Notes under the pieces: model-generated
Seen by the model: only the letters and a program-made list of their open reading frames with translations
Database searches by the model: none
Told to the model about the DNA's origin: nothing
From: Streptomyces camponoticapitis
Lineage (GTDB): Bacteria > Actinomycetota > Actinomycetes > Streptomycetales > Streptomycetaceae
Assembly (NCBI RefSeq): GCF_014646115.1
Contig: NZ_BMMV01000016.1
Span: forward strand, 142,157-206,156
Length of the DNA: 64,000 nucleotides
Direction: 5' to 3'
Shown: positions 28,951 to 37,487 of the stretch, piece by piece
Numbering within the stretch: the stretch's first letter is position 1
How the letters are laid out: each line of letters starts with the position of its first letter
Translations under genes and position numbers: made by a program

Positions 28951-28963
28951 TGTCGTCCCGGTG
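28930..28963 (+). terminator. probable terminator of the desaturase-tetR operon
   Basis: CACCGGGACG pairs perfectly with CGTCCCGGTG (10 bp) around a 14-base loop, between the convergent tetR and tam genes. Confidence 0.6.
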
Positions 28964-29026
28964 CGGCCGGACCGCGTGTCGCTCATCGGGGAGACGTCAT
29001 GTCCGGGACGCCGGCCCGGACGGGCG

Positions 29027-29896
29027 TCAGACCGGCCTTCTCGCCACCGCGAAGATCCGGCGGAACGGGAACACCGTGCCGTGCGGGCCCGGCGGGTACG
29101 CCTTGCGCAGCAGGTCGCCGTACTGGCCGAGGAATTCCGCCGTCTCCTCCGGGTCGTCGGCGAGCTCGGTGAGGACGGGACGCAGAGCCGTGCCTTTGAC
29201 CCAGTCCAGCACCGGGTCCTCGCCGGAGAGCAGCTGGAGGTACGTGGTCTCCCACGCGTCCGTCGTGCAGCCGAGGTCGGTGAGGCGGACCAGATAGTCG
29301 GCCGGGTCCAGGATGTGGACGAAGCGCCGGCCGTGGGTGTCGAGGCGGCTGCTCCACCGCGGGGTCTCGCACAGCTCGCCGAGGAGCGCGTGGCTGGGGG
29401 CGGTGAAGTTGCCGGGGACCTGGAAGGCGAACGTGCCGCCCGGGGTGAGGGCGTCGATCCAGCCCGCGAAGGACTCGGCATGGTCGGGGACCCACTGGAG
29501 CGCGGCGTTGGAGACGATCAGGTCGTACGGCTCGTCGGGTGTCCAGTGCGCGGCGTCCGCGGGCCGGAAGTCCAGCCGGCCGCCGCCGGGCGTGGGGCCC
29601 GCGTACTCCTTCTCCGCCTCGGCCAGCATCTCGGGCGAGAGGTCGAAGCCGGTGATGTGGGCGGTGGGCCAGCGTTCGGCGAGGAGCGCCGTGACATTGC
29701 CGGGGCCGCAGCCGATGTCGGCTATCCGTGCGGGCCGGTCTCCGCTCGGGAGCTCGGGGATCCGGCCCAGCAGATCAAGGAACGGGCGGGTGCGGTGCTG
29801 GGAGTGGTGGAGGTACTGCTGCGGGTCCCAGGTCGGTGCGGGTGTGGACCCCGGGCCGGGTGCTGGATTCGTCGCCGGACTCGCTGTCGAACGCAT
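29027..29896 (-). CDS. tam: trans-aconitate 2-methyltransferase
   Basis: 289 residues, ATG at 29896. The SAM-binding fold shows RIADIGCGPGNVTALLAERW (motif I), HITGFDLSPEMLAEA (motif post-I acidic residue), YDLIVSNAALQWVPDHA and LTPGGTFAFQVPGNF. The sequence DWVKGTALRPVL near the C-terminus is typical of Tam. It methylates trans-aconitate, a spontaneous by-product that inhibits aconitase. The divergent MarR gene and the palindrome at 29980 reproduce the tam-tamR arrangement characterised in S. coelicolor, which strengthens the name. Confidence 0.93.
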   Translation of the reverse strand: MRSTASPATNPAPGPGSTPAPTWDPQQYLHHSQHRTRPFLDLLGRIPELPSGDRPARIADIGCGPGNVTALLAERWPTAHITGFDLSPEMLAEAEKEYAGPTPGGGRLDFRPADAAHWTPDEPYDLIVSNAALQWVPDHAESFAGWIDALTPGGTFAFQVPGNFTAPSHALLGELCETPRWSSRLDTHGRRFVHILDPADYLVRLTDLGCTTDAWETTYLQLLSGEDPVLDWVKGTALRPVLTELADDPEETAEFLGQYGDLLRKAYPPGPHGTVFPFRRIFAVARRPV

Positions 29897-29979
29897 GTGT
29901 GAAGCCCCCTCGGGTTAACGGATCGGGCGAGCGCAATGCCGCCCGCGCCCGACCATGCCCAAGCCTGCCCCCAAGTATA

Positions 29980-29993
29980 TCTTGACGTCAAGA
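29980..29993. promoter_or_regulatory. TamR operator (perfect palindrome)
   Basis: TCTTGACGTCAAGA is a perfect 14-bp palindrome between the tam and tamR starts. TamR of S. coelicolor binds a palindrome in the equivalent intergenic region and is released by trans-aconitate, citrate and related acids. The site lies just upstream of a TACACT -10-like element for tamR. Confidence 0.8.
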
Positions 29994-30028
29994 GACTTCA
30001 TGTCGAGGGACCCTTTACACTGATCGTC

Positions 30029-30526
30029 ATGGAGGACGAGGTCGACCGTCTGGTCGCAGCATGGCGCCGGGAGCGCCCGGACCTCGACGTGGAGCCCCTT
30101 GAGGTGCTCAGCCGCGTCAGCAGGCTGGCGCGCCATCTCGACCGGGCCCGCCGTCTGGCCTTCTCCGAGCACAGTCTGGAGCCGTGGGAGTTCGACGTGC
30201 TCACCTCACTGCGCCGGGCCGGCGCGCCGTACCAGCTCTCCCCCGGTCAGCTCCTCACCCAGACCCTGGTCACCTCCGGCACGATGACCAACCGCATCGA
30301 CCGGCTGGCGAAGAAGGACCTGGTCGAGCGGCTGCCGGACCCCAGCGACCGGCGCGGGGTCCTGGTACGGCTCACCCCCGAAGGGCGCGACCGCGCGGAC
30401 CAGGCACTGGCCGGGCTGCTCGCCCAGGAGCGCGCGATCCTCGCGGAGCTGTCCCGCGGGCAGCGCGGCGAACTGGCCGCGCTGCTGCGCCGGTTGACGG
30501 CGCCGTTCGACAACATCCCCGGCTGA
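30029..30526 (+). CDS. tamR: MarR-family regulator TamR
   Basis: 165 residues from ATG at 30029. A TACACT -10-like hexamer ends 8 bp before the ATG and no ribosome site is visible, so the transcript may be leaderless. An extra N-terminal helix (VDRLVAAWRRERPDLDVEPL) precedes the dimerisation helices. The winged helix is SLEPWEFDVLTSLRRAGAPY, LSPGQLLTQTLVTSGTMTNR and IDRLAKKDLVERLPDPSDRR, with the conserved DxRxxxV/L wing (SDRRGVLVRLT). Location opposite tam and the perfect palindrome support the TamR call. Confidence 0.9.
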   Translation: MEDEVDRLVAAWRRERPDLDVEPLEVLSRVSRLARHLDRARRLAFSEHSLEPWEFDVLTSLRRAGAPYQLSPGQLLTQTLVTSGTMTNRIDRLAKKDLVERLPDPSDRRGVLVRLTPEGRDRADQALAGLLAQERAILAELSRGQRGELAALLRRLTAPFDNIPG

Positions 30527-30555
30527 GAACCGGTCGGGGGGTCTCCGAGCCGGTT

Positions 30556-31326
30556 TCAGCCGACCCGTACCGCGTCCGTACCGCCCAGGTCCGCGGGGCC
30601 GACCCCGGCCCGGCGGGCGAGCGCGACCGCCGCGAGTGTCGAGTGCACGCCGAGCTTTCCGAGCACGTTCTGCATATGCGTACGGACCGTGTGCGGGGAC
30701 AGGAAGAGGCGCTCGGCCACCGCCTTGCGTCCCAGGCCGGCCACCATGCAGCGCAGCACTTCCAGTTCGCGCGGCGTCAGCGAGTCGACCAGCCGCTCGC
30801 TGTCCGTGCGGTGCTTACGGGCGGCGGTCAGCTCCCGCAGGACGCTCGTGAGCAGCGCGGGCGGCAGATGCGTCTCGTCGCGCAGGACGCCCCTGATCAC
30901 CGCCAGCAGCCGTTGCAGCGAGCAGTCCTTGGCGACCCAGCCGGACGCGCCGGCCTGGAGCGCGAGTGCCGCGCGGCCCGGGTCGTCCTTCTCCGCGAGG
31001 ACGACGCAGCGCACGGACGGCTGTCCCGAACGGACGCCCGCGACCAGCGAGATGCCGTCGACGAGGCCGAGACCGGCCTCGCCGTTGTCGGGCACGGCGC
31101 GGGCCACCGGGCCGCTGCCCGGACCCGCGACGATGCCCAGGTCGGCGTCGACCAGCAGCACGTCGTACTTGCGCCCCTCGGAAGCCGCCCGCTCAAGACA
31201 CCGCAGCGCGGCGGGACCGCTGCCGGCGGCGGCGACGTCCACGTCCGGCTCCGCCGCGAGGGCGGCTGCCAGCGACTCGGCGAATATGCGGTGGTCGTCC
31301 ACCACGAGAACTCTGATACGGACCAA
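30556..31326 (-). CDS. LuxR/NarL-type response regulator
   Basis: 256 residues from TTG at 31326, preceded by AGGGGG; the longer frame to 31485 lacks a ribosome site. The receiver starts VRIRVLVVDDHRIFAESLAA, has the acidic pair at 10-11 and the phosphoacceptor at Asp60 in YDVLLVDADLG. It carries a longer than usual segment after Asp60 (IVAGPGSGPVARAVPDNGEA). The C-terminal HTH reads LTPRELEVLRCMVAGLGRKA and LFLSPHTVRTHMQNVLGKLG. No kinase gene is adjacent. It resembles the regulator at 37463 (same opening VVDDHR-x-x-AE-x-LA), suggesting paralogues on either side of the galactose locus. Confidence 0.9.
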   Translation of the reverse strand: MVRIRVLVVDDHRIFAESLAAALAAEPDVDVAAAGSGPAALRCLERAASEGRKYDVLLVDADLGIVAGPGSGPVARAVPDNGEAGLGLVDGISLVAGVRSGQPSVRCVVLAEKDDPGRAALALQAGASGWVAKDCSLQRLLAVIRGVLRDETHLPPALLTSVLRELTAARKHRTDSERLVDSLTPRELEVLRCMVAGLGRKAVAERLFLSPHTVRTHMQNVLGKLGVHSTLAAVALARRAGVGPADLGGTDAVRVG

Positions 31327-31583
31327 TTGACACCCCCTGATGTCGGGGCGCGGACGACGCGGGTACGGCGCCCGGAGGGATGGGGATCGCATCGCGTGGA
31401 CACGGTGCCGCCTCGGCCGCCGCCGTGCGGCTGCCCCACCCACCCCGGGCGTCGTACCCGACTGTCTCGCTTCCCTGATCAGCACCGGCCCCCACCGGTG
31501 CTGTGCATCAGCGTACGGACGGGCGCCCGGAGCGGAAGACTATTTACAGAACTGATCGACGGCGTCCCGTTAGGGTGAGGCGC

Positions 31584-32027
31584 ATGTTTCGTATCGAGAC
31601 AGAAGTCGACAAAGAACGACAGGCGTTGCTGGGCGAACGGATGAGGGAGAACAACACGGCCCGTTCGCCGGTCCTGCGGGAGCTCCGGGGGTCCGCCGAG
31701 GAGGAGGAAGTCCCCCTGCACGTCTGGCTGATGGAGGAGTCGACGGGCGCGCTGGCGGGCGGCGTCGCCGCCCACATCTGGGCGCGCTGGCTCCATGTCG
31801 ACCTGCTCTGGGTCGACGACGCGCACCGTGGCACGGGCCTCGGCACCCGCCTCCTGGCGGAGGCGGAGGAACTGGCCCGCACCCACGGCTGTCTCCACGC
31901 CCGCCTGGAAACCTGGGACTTCCAGGCCCCGGCGTTCTACCGGCGCCAGGGCTACGACCTGGCGGGCCACATCCCCGACTACCCGCCGGGCGTCACGGAG
32001 TACTTCTTCACCAAGCGCCTGGCCTGA
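31584..32027 (+). CDS. GNAT-family N-acetyltransferase
   Basis: 147 residues from ATG at 31584, with GTGAGG upstream. The acetyl-CoA loop is LLWVDDAHRGTGLGTRLLAE (R-G-x-G-x-G/A pattern), followed by HARLETWDFQAPAFYRRQGY, the usual C-terminal GNAT helix-strand. No substrate can be assigned. It converges with galK, with 15 bp between the stops. Confidence 0.9.
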   Translation: MFRIETEVDKERQALLGERMRENNTARSPVLRELRGSAEEEEVPLHVWLMEESTGALAGGVAAHIWARWLHVDLLWVDDAHRGTGLGTRLLAEAEELARTHGCLHARLETWDFQAPAFYRRQGYDLAGHIPDYPPGVTEYFFTKRLA

Positions 32028-32042
32028 GCGGGGACGACGTCC

Positions 32043-33203
32043 TCAGGCCACCCGGTGCGCTCCCCGGGACGGGACCGCCGGGAAGACGCGGGGGGCCGTG
32101 TGGCCCGCCGTCGCGAACGCCTCCTCGACCGCCTTCGTCACCGTGTCCGCGTCCGCCGTCTCCACCAGGACGATCGCCGAGCCTCCGAAGCCGCCGCCCG
32201 TCATACGCGCGCCGAGCGCGCCCGCCGCGACCGCCGAGGTGACCACCAGGTCCAGTTCGTCGCACGAGACCCGCAGGTCGTCGCGGAGTGAGGCGTGGCC
32301 CTCGATCAGGATCGGGCCCACCGCGCGGACGTCGCCCGCGTCGAGCAGGGCTATGACCTGTTCCACCCGGTGGTTGTCGCTCACGACATGGCGGACATAA
32401 CGTCGTACGCTCGGGGCTTCCCCCGCCAACCGGTCCAGTGCCTCCGGCAGATGCGCGTACTCCACCTCGCGCAGCGTGCGCGCGCCGAGCGCCCGCGCGC
32501 CGCTCTCGCAGCCGGCGCGCCGTTCCGCGTACGCGCCGTCGCCCAGTGCGTGCTTCACCCGCGTGTCGACGACCAGCAGTTGGAGCCCGACGGCTGCCAG
32601 GTCGAAGGGGACCTGGCGCTGCGAGAGGTCGCGGGTGTCGAGGTACAGGGCGTGCCCGTCGGTGCAGCAGGCGGACGCCATCTGGTCCATGATCCCGCAC
32701 GGGACCCCGACGAACGCGTTCTCCGCGCGCTGCCCCAGCACCGCCAGCTCGGGGGCGGACAGGCCCAGTTCGTACAGGTCGTTGAGCGCGAGCGCGGTCA
32801 CGACCTCCAGCGCGGCGGACGACGAGAGCCCCGCGCCCGTGGGCACGGTCGACGTGAGGTGGATGTCCGCGCCGGGCACCGTGTGGCCCGCCTCGCGCAG
32901 CGCCCACACGACGCCCGCCGGGTACGCGGCCCAGCCGGTGTCGGAGAGCGGCACCAGTTCGTCGGGTGCGAGCCGCACCACGCCGCCCCGCGCGTCGGCG
33001 GAGTGCACCCGCAGCACGCCGTCGCTCCGCCGTGACACCGCCGCGACAGCGGTGTGCGGCAGCGCGAGCGGCATCACGAAGCCCTCGTTGAAGTCGGTGT
33101 ACTCGCCGATCAGGTTCACCCGGCCCGGCGCGGCCCACACGCCGTCCGGCGCCGAACCGTACAACTCCTCGAACCGCGCGCCGACGCTCTCCGCGGTGCT
33201 CAC
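32043..33203 (-). CDS. galK: galactokinase
   Basis: 386 residues from GTG at 33203, overlapping the galE stop (GTGA). GHMP-kinase motifs are present: APGRVNLIGEYTDFNEGFVM at the N-terminus (galactose-binding; Tyr where enteric enzymes have His), VPTGAGLSSSAALEV (ATP loop), and GARMTGGGFGGSAIVL near the C-terminus. MDQMAS carries the catalytic Asp region. It phosphorylates galactose to galactose-1-phosphate as the third gene of galT-galE-galK, the Leloir-pathway order known from Streptomyces lividans. Confidence 0.97.
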   Translation of the reverse strand: MSTAESVGARFEELYGSAPDGVWAAPGRVNLIGEYTDFNEGFVMPLALPHTAVAAVSRRSDGVLRVHSADARGGVVRLAPDELVPLSDTGWAAYPAGVVWALREAGHTVPGADIHLTSTVPTGAGLSSSAALEVVTALALNDLYELGLSAPELAVLGQRAENAFVGVPCGIMDQMASACCTDGHALYLDTRDLSQRQVPFDLAAVGLQLLVVDTRVKHALGDGAYAERRAGCESGARALGARTLREVEYAHLPEALDRLAGEAPSVRRYVRHVVSDNHRVEQVIALLDAGDVRAVGPILIEGHASLRDDLRVSCDELDLVVTSAVAAGALGARMTGGGFGGSAIVLVETADADTVTKAVEEAFATAGHTAPRVFPAVPSRGAHRVA

Positions 33204-34168
33204 CCGTGTGTCTCCTCTCGGCGTGCGAACGCCCACGCGTCCGCGACGATCCCCGCCAGGTCGGCGCGGCTCGGGCTCCAGCCCAGGCGCTCGCGCGCCG
33301 TCGCGGCGGAGGCGACCAGGACCGCCGGGTCGCCGGGGCGGCGCGCGGCCACGACCTCCGGCACCGGGTGCCCGGTGACCGTACGGACGGTCTCGATGAC
33401 CTCGCGGACGGAGAACCCGCTGCCGTTTCCGAGGTTGCAGACCAGGTGCTCCCCGGCGACCGCGGCCTTCAGCGCGAGCAGATGTGCGTCGGCGAGGTCG
33501 GCGACATGGATGTAGTCGCGTACGCACGTGCCGTCCGGGGTCGGGTAGTCCTCCCCGTACACGGCGATCGACTCCCGCTTCCCGAGGGCGACCCGCAGGA
33601 CGAGCGGGATCAGATGCGACTCGGGCTCGTGGCGCTCGCCGTAACTCCCGTACGCCCCGGCCACGTTGAAGTACCGCAGGGAGACCGCGGCCAGTCCGTG
33701 GGCCGCGCACTCGCCGGCGATCATATGGTCGACGGCGAGCTTGGTCGCGCCGTACGGGCTGGTCGGCGCGGTCGGGTCGGTCTCGGTGATCGGAGTGGAG
33801 ACGGGCTCGCCGTACGTCGCCGCCGTCGAGGAGAAGACGAGCCTGCGGACCTCTGCCGCGCGCATCGCCTCCAGCAGCGCCATCGATCCGCCGACGTTGT
33901 TGTCCCAGTACTTCTCGGGCTTGGCGACGGACTCGCCGACCTGGGACGACGCCGCGAAGTGCAGGACCGCGTCGTAGGAGGGGTCGAGCCACTTGACGGC
34001 GTCGTGGACCCGGCCCTCGATGAACTCCGCCCCCGCCGGGACCGCTTCGCGGAAGCCGGTGGAGAGGTCGTCGAGCACGGTCACCTCGTGCCCTGCCTCC
34101 AGCAGATGCGTGGCGACCACGCTGCCGACATAACCCGCGCCGCCCGTAACCAGATACTTGCCACTCAC
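33200..34168 (-). CDS. galE: UDP-glucose 4-epimerase
   Basis: 322 residues from GTG at 34168, overlapping galT by GTGA. The NAD-binding start is YLVTGGAGYVGSVVATHLLE. The short-chain dehydrogenase catalytic set appears as SSTAATYGEP (Ser/Thr) and SPYGATKLAVDHM (Tyr-x-x-x-Lys). It interconverts UDP-galactose and UDP-glucose. In S. lividans a second promoter drives galE-galK; here no intergenic space exists, so any such promoter lies inside galT. Confidence 0.97.
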   Translation of the reverse strand: MSGKYLVTGGAGYVGSVVATHLLEAGHEVTVLDDLSTGFREAVPAGAEFIEGRVHDAVKWLDPSYDAVLHFAASSQVGESVAKPEKYWDNNVGGSMALLEAMRAAEVRRLVFSSTAATYGEPVSTPITETDPTAPTSPYGATKLAVDHMIAGECAAHGLAAVSLRYFNVAGAYGSYGERHEPESHLIPLVLRVALGKRESIAVYGEDYPTPDGTCVRDYIHVADLADAHLLALKAAVAGEHLVCNLGNGSGFSVREVIETVRTVTGHPVPEVVAARRPGDPAVLVASAATARERLGWSPSRADLAGIVADAWAFARREETHG

Positions 34169-35211
34169 GTGCTCGCTACCTCTCGCAGTGTCCGGGCCGC
34201 GGTCTCCGGCGGCACGTCGTTGATGAAGGCGTCCATGCCGGACTCGGATCCGGCGAGGAACTTCAGCTTGCCCGACGTGCGGCGAACGGTGAAAAGTTCC
34301 AGGTGAAGGGCGAAGTCCCCCCGTCCGGCGGCACGGAAGGGCGCCTGGTGCCAGGCGGAGATGTACGGCGTCGGCGGCTCGCCCTCGCCGAAGATCCGGT
34401 CGAAGCGCCGCAGCAGCTCCAGATAGATCCCCGGGAACTCCGCACGCGCCGCCTCGTCCAGCCCCCGCAGGTCCGGCACCCGGCGCAGCGGATAGAGGTG
34501 CACCTCGTACGGCCAGTGCGCCGCGTACGGCACGAAGGCCACCCAGTGCTCGCCCGCCAGGACCACCCGGTCGGCCGCGCGCTCGCGCTCCACGACGTCG
34601 TCGAAGAGGTTGCCTCCGGTGGCCGCCCGGTGCTCGGCCACGGAACGGGACATCCGTTCGGTTCGAGGGGTGACGAAGGGGTACGCGTAGATCTGCCCGT
34701 GCGGATGACCAAGGGTCACACCGATCTCGGGCCCGCGGTTCTCGAAGCAGAACACCTGCTCCACCTGCGGAAGTTCGGCGAGTTCGGCGGTGCGGTCGGT
34801 CCATACGTCGAGCACGAGCGCGGCCTGCTCCTCGGTGAGAGCGGCGAAGGAGGCGTCATGGTCGGAGGTGAAGCAGACGACCTCGCAGCGGCCGGAGTCC
34901 CCGGCGAGGGAGGGGAAGCGGTTCTCGAAGACGACGACGTCGTAGTCGCTGTCGGGGATCTCGCTCAGCCTGCCCGCCGCGACGTCGGTGGGACAGAGCG
35001 GGCACTCACCGGCCGGCGGGTGGTACGTGCGGCCCTGGCGGTGCGAGGCGACCGCGACCGAGTCCCCGCGCAGCGGGTCGTGGCGGATCTCGGAGGTGGT
35101 GGAGGTCGGTTCGAGGGGCCGCAGGTCCACGGCCTCGCGTACGGCGTCGTCGCGGGAGTCGTAGTAGATCAGCGCCCGGCCGTCGGCGAGCGCCGTCACC
35201 GTCTTCTTCAT
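34165..35211 (-). CDS. galT: galactose-1-phosphate uridylyltransferase
   Basis: 348 residues from ATG at 35211, preceded by GGAGGAAG. The active site GHPHGQIYAYPF contains the His-Pro-His triad whose second His is uridylylated. CPLCPT near the N-terminus is half of the usual zinc site, and FVPYAAHWPYEVHLYP is another conserved block. It exchanges UMP between UDP-glucose and galactose-1-phosphate. First gene of the operon, divergent from the symporter, with 219 bp of shared promoter region. Confidence 0.97.
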   Translation of the reverse strand: MKKTVTALADGRALIYYDSRDDAVREAVDLRPLEPTSTTSEIRHDPLRGDSVAVASHRQGRTYHPPAGECPLCPTDVAAGRLSEIPDSDYDVVVFENRFPSLAGDSGRCEVVCFTSDHDASFAALTEEQAALVLDVWTDRTAELAELPQVEQVFCFENRGPEIGVTLGHPHGQIYAYPFVTPRTERMSRSVAEHRAATGGNLFDDVVERERAADRVVLAGEHWVAFVPYAAHWPYEVHLYPLRRVPDLRGLDEAARAEFPGIYLELLRRFDRIFGEGEPPTPYISAWHQAPFRAAGRGDFALHLELFTVRRTSGKLKFLAGSESGMDAFINDVPPETAARTLREVAST

Positions 35212-35318
35212 CGATTCTTCCTCCGGGCCCGCCCGGACCCGGAGCACCCGGGCCCGTATCCAAACAGAACCAAACATAACTAACCACGAGCCCACACACA
35301 CGTCAACGGCTCCTTCAC

Positions 35319-35357
35319 TCGATCACGATCGAACAAAGAACACCATCAAAAGTGTTC
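35319..35357. promoter_or_regulatory. palindromes in the galT/symporter divergent promoter
   Basis: Two inverted repeats lie side by side: TCGATC-AC-GATCGA (35319-35332) and GAACAC-N8-GTGTTC (35338-35357). The region is less GC-rich than its surroundings. They are candidates for a shared galactose-responsive operator. In S. lividans the galP1 promoter ahead of galT is galactose-inducible; the regulator is not encoded here. Confidence 0.45.
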
Positions 35358-35430
35358 AGTATCTGTAATGACAGGCGTAGGTTCCGAACTGACTTCCGAG
35401 TAACGTTCACGCGACGAAGCGGGTACCCCC

Positions 35431-37113
35431 ATGCAGTCCCCCACGTACTACCTGGCCGAAGGGCTTCGGCTCCCCACCAACGGCCTCGACTACACGATCC
35501 TCGCGATCTACTTCATAGTCGTCCTCGGCATCGGCTTCGCCGCCCGGGCCAGCGTCAAGACCAGCCTCGACTTCTTCCTCTCCGGCCGATCGCTGCCGGC
35601 CTGGGTGACCGGCCTCGCGTTCGTCGCCGCCAACCTCGGCGCGACGGAGATCCTGGGCATGGCCGCGACCGGCGCGCAGTACGGCGTGGCCGTCGTGCAC
35701 TGGTACTGGATCGGCGCGATCCCCGCCATGGTCTTCCTCGGCCTGGTGATGATGCCGTTCTACTACGGCTCCAAGGTGCGCTCCGTCCCCGAGTTCCTGC
35801 TCCAGCGCTTCGACAAATCGGCGCATCTGCTCAGTTCGGTCCTCTTCGCCTTCGCCGCCATCCTCATCGCGGGCGTCAACCTGTACGCCCTGTCGATCGT
35901 GGTCGAGGCGCTGCTCGGCTGGCCCCAGTGGGTCTCGATCGTCGTCGCGGGCTTCTTCGTCCTTGCGTACATCACCGTCGGCGGACTGTCGTCCGCCATC
36001 TACAACGAGGTGCTCCAGTTCTTCGTCATCCTCGCCGCGCTCATCCCCCTCACGGTCCTCGGCCTCAAGCGCGTCGGCGGCTGGGACGGGCTGAGCGACT
36101 CACTGACCGCGAGCAAGGGTGAGAACTTCCTGAGCGCCTGGGGCGGTACGGGCATCGGCGACGCCAACCCGCTCGGCGCGAACTGGCTGACGATCATCCT
36201 CGGGCTCGGCTTCGTGCTCTCCTTCGGCTACTGGACGACGAACTTCGCCGAGGTGCAGCGCGCGCTCTCCGCCAAGAACCTCTCCGCCGCCAAGCGCACC
36301 CCGCTGATCGCCGCGTTCCCGAAGATCTTCATCGTCTTCCTGGTGATGATCCCGGGCCTGGTCGCCGCGGTGATCGTGCCGAAGATAGGCACGGCGGGCT
36401 CGGACCTGACGTACAACGACGCGATCCCCCTGCTGATGCAGGAGCTGCTGCCGAACGGTGTGCTCGGGATAGCCGTCACGGGTCTGATGGCCGCCTTCAT
36501 GGCCGGCATGGCGGCGAACGTGTCGTCCTTCAACACCGTGTTCACCACCGACATCTGGCAGAAGTACGTGGTGAAGGACCGGGAGGACGTCTACTACCTG
36601 CGCTTCGGCCGGCTGATCACCGCGATCGGTGTACTGGCCTCCATCGGCACGGCCTTCATAGCCGCCAGCTTCTCCAACATCATGAGCTACCTCCAGACCC
36701 TGTTCTCCTTCTTCAACGTGCCGATGTTCGTGGTCTTCATCATCGGTATGTTCTGGAAGCGGGCCTCGATGAAGTCCGGTGCCTGGGGTCTGGTCGCCGG
36801 TACGACGGCCGCGATGGTCAACTACTTCTGGATCTACAAGCAGGGCGTCATCGACATCCCCAGCGACCAGGGCGCCAACTTCGTCTCCGCGATTGTCGGC
36901 TTCGTCGCCGGCGCCGTGGTGATGGTCGCCGTCACCCTGTTCACCGCGCCGAAGCCGGAGGCCGAACTCGCGGGCCTGGTCTACGGGACGACGTCACCCG
37001 GCATGGCGGAACCCCCGGCCGAGGGCGACGACGCCTGGTACCGCAAGCCCGCCCTGCTCGGCTGGGGCGCGATCGTCATCGCCGCGGCCTGCTACATCCC
37101 GTACTCCTTCTGA
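35431..37113 (+). CDS. sodium:solute symporter (SSS/SGLT family), probable galactose transporter
   Basis: 560 residues, ATG at 35431 with only a weak ribosome site. About 14 membrane helices are visible. SSS features include DFFLSGRSLPAWVTGLAF at helix 2, NLGATEILGMAATGAQYGVA, NEVLQFFVILAALIPL and AGMAANVSSFNTVFTTDIWQ, the conserved sodium-site helix. SGLT-type proteins import sugars with sodium. Its divergent placement from galT-galE-galK makes galactose the best-supported substrate. A 98-residue membrane protein follows after 19 bp. Confidence 0.92.
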   Translation: MQSPTYYLAEGLRLPTNGLDYTILAIYFIVVLGIGFAARASVKTSLDFFLSGRSLPAWVTGLAFVAANLGATEILGMAATGAQYGVAVVHWYWIGAIPAMVFLGLVMMPFYYGSKVRSVPEFLLQRFDKSAHLLSSVLFAFAAILIAGVNLYALSIVVEALLGWPQWVSIVVAGFFVLAYITVGGLSSAIYNEVLQFFVILAALIPLTVLGLKRVGGWDGLSDSLTASKGENFLSAWGGTGIGDANPLGANWLTIILGLGFVLSFGYWTTNFAEVQRALSAKNLSAAKRTPLIAAFPKIFIVFLVMIPGLVAAVIVPKIGTAGSDLTYNDAIPLLMQELLPNGVLGIAVTGLMAAFMAGMAANVSSFNTVFTTDIWQKYVVKDREDVYYLRFGRLITAIGVLASIGTAFIAASFSNIMSYLQTLFSFFNVPMFVVFIIGMFWKRASMKSGAWGLVAGTTAAMVNYFWIYKQGVIDIPSDQGANFVSAIVGFVAGAVVMVAVTLFTAPKPEAELAGLVYGTTSPGMAEPPAEGDDAWYRKPALLGWGAIVIAAACYIPYSF

Positions 37114-37132
37114 CCGAAACGGAGGCACACCC

Positions 37133-37429
37133 ATGTCCGACCTGCACAAAGAAGTCTCCGAACTGGAAGGCAGGTCCGCCACGGCGGCCCGCCTGTTCGA
37201 CATCCGTCTCATCATCGGCGGCCTGTTCACGCTGTACGGGGTGATCGTCACCGTCGCCGGGATCTTCGTCTCCGACGCGGACATGAAGAAGGCCGAGGAC
37301 GTCAACATCAACCTCTGGACGGGGCTGGCGATGCTGGCGCTCGGCCTGTTCTTCCTCGGCTGGATGAAGCTGCGCCCGGTGGAGATACCCCCGCCGTCCG
37401 CCGCGGACGCGGCCGGCCCCGAGAAGTAG
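37133..37429 (+). CDS. small two-helix membrane protein partnered with the symporter
   Basis: 98 residues from ATG at 37133, preceded by ACGGAGG. The N-terminus is charged (LHKEVSELEGRSATAARLFD), followed by helices at about residues 26-46 (IIGGLFTLYGVIVTVAGIFV) and 62-78 (LWTGLAMLALGLFFLGWMKL) and a Pro/Ala tail. The family is not named by me. Position 19 bp after the symporter stop suggests an accessory subunit or stabiliser, as small membrane partners are known for some symporters. Function is inference. Confidence 0.85.
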   Translation: MSDLHKEVSELEGRSATAARLFDIRLIIGGLFTLYGVIVTVAGIFVSDADMKKAEDVNINLWTGLAMLALGLFFLGWMKLRPVEIPPPSAADAAGPEK

Positions 37430-37443
37430 CCGCACCCGCGCGC

Positions 37444-37487
37444 GGGGCCGGGCACCACGTACTCACTCGTACGCGGAGCCCGGCCCC
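37444..37487. terminator. bidirectional hairpin between the symporter operon and the atypical regulator
   Basis: GGGGCCGGGC (37444-37453) pairs perfectly with GCCCGGCCCC (37478-37487); an inner stem CGTAC-TCACTC-GTACG occupies the loop. It overlaps the last codons of the minus-strand regulator gene. Confidence 0.7.
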
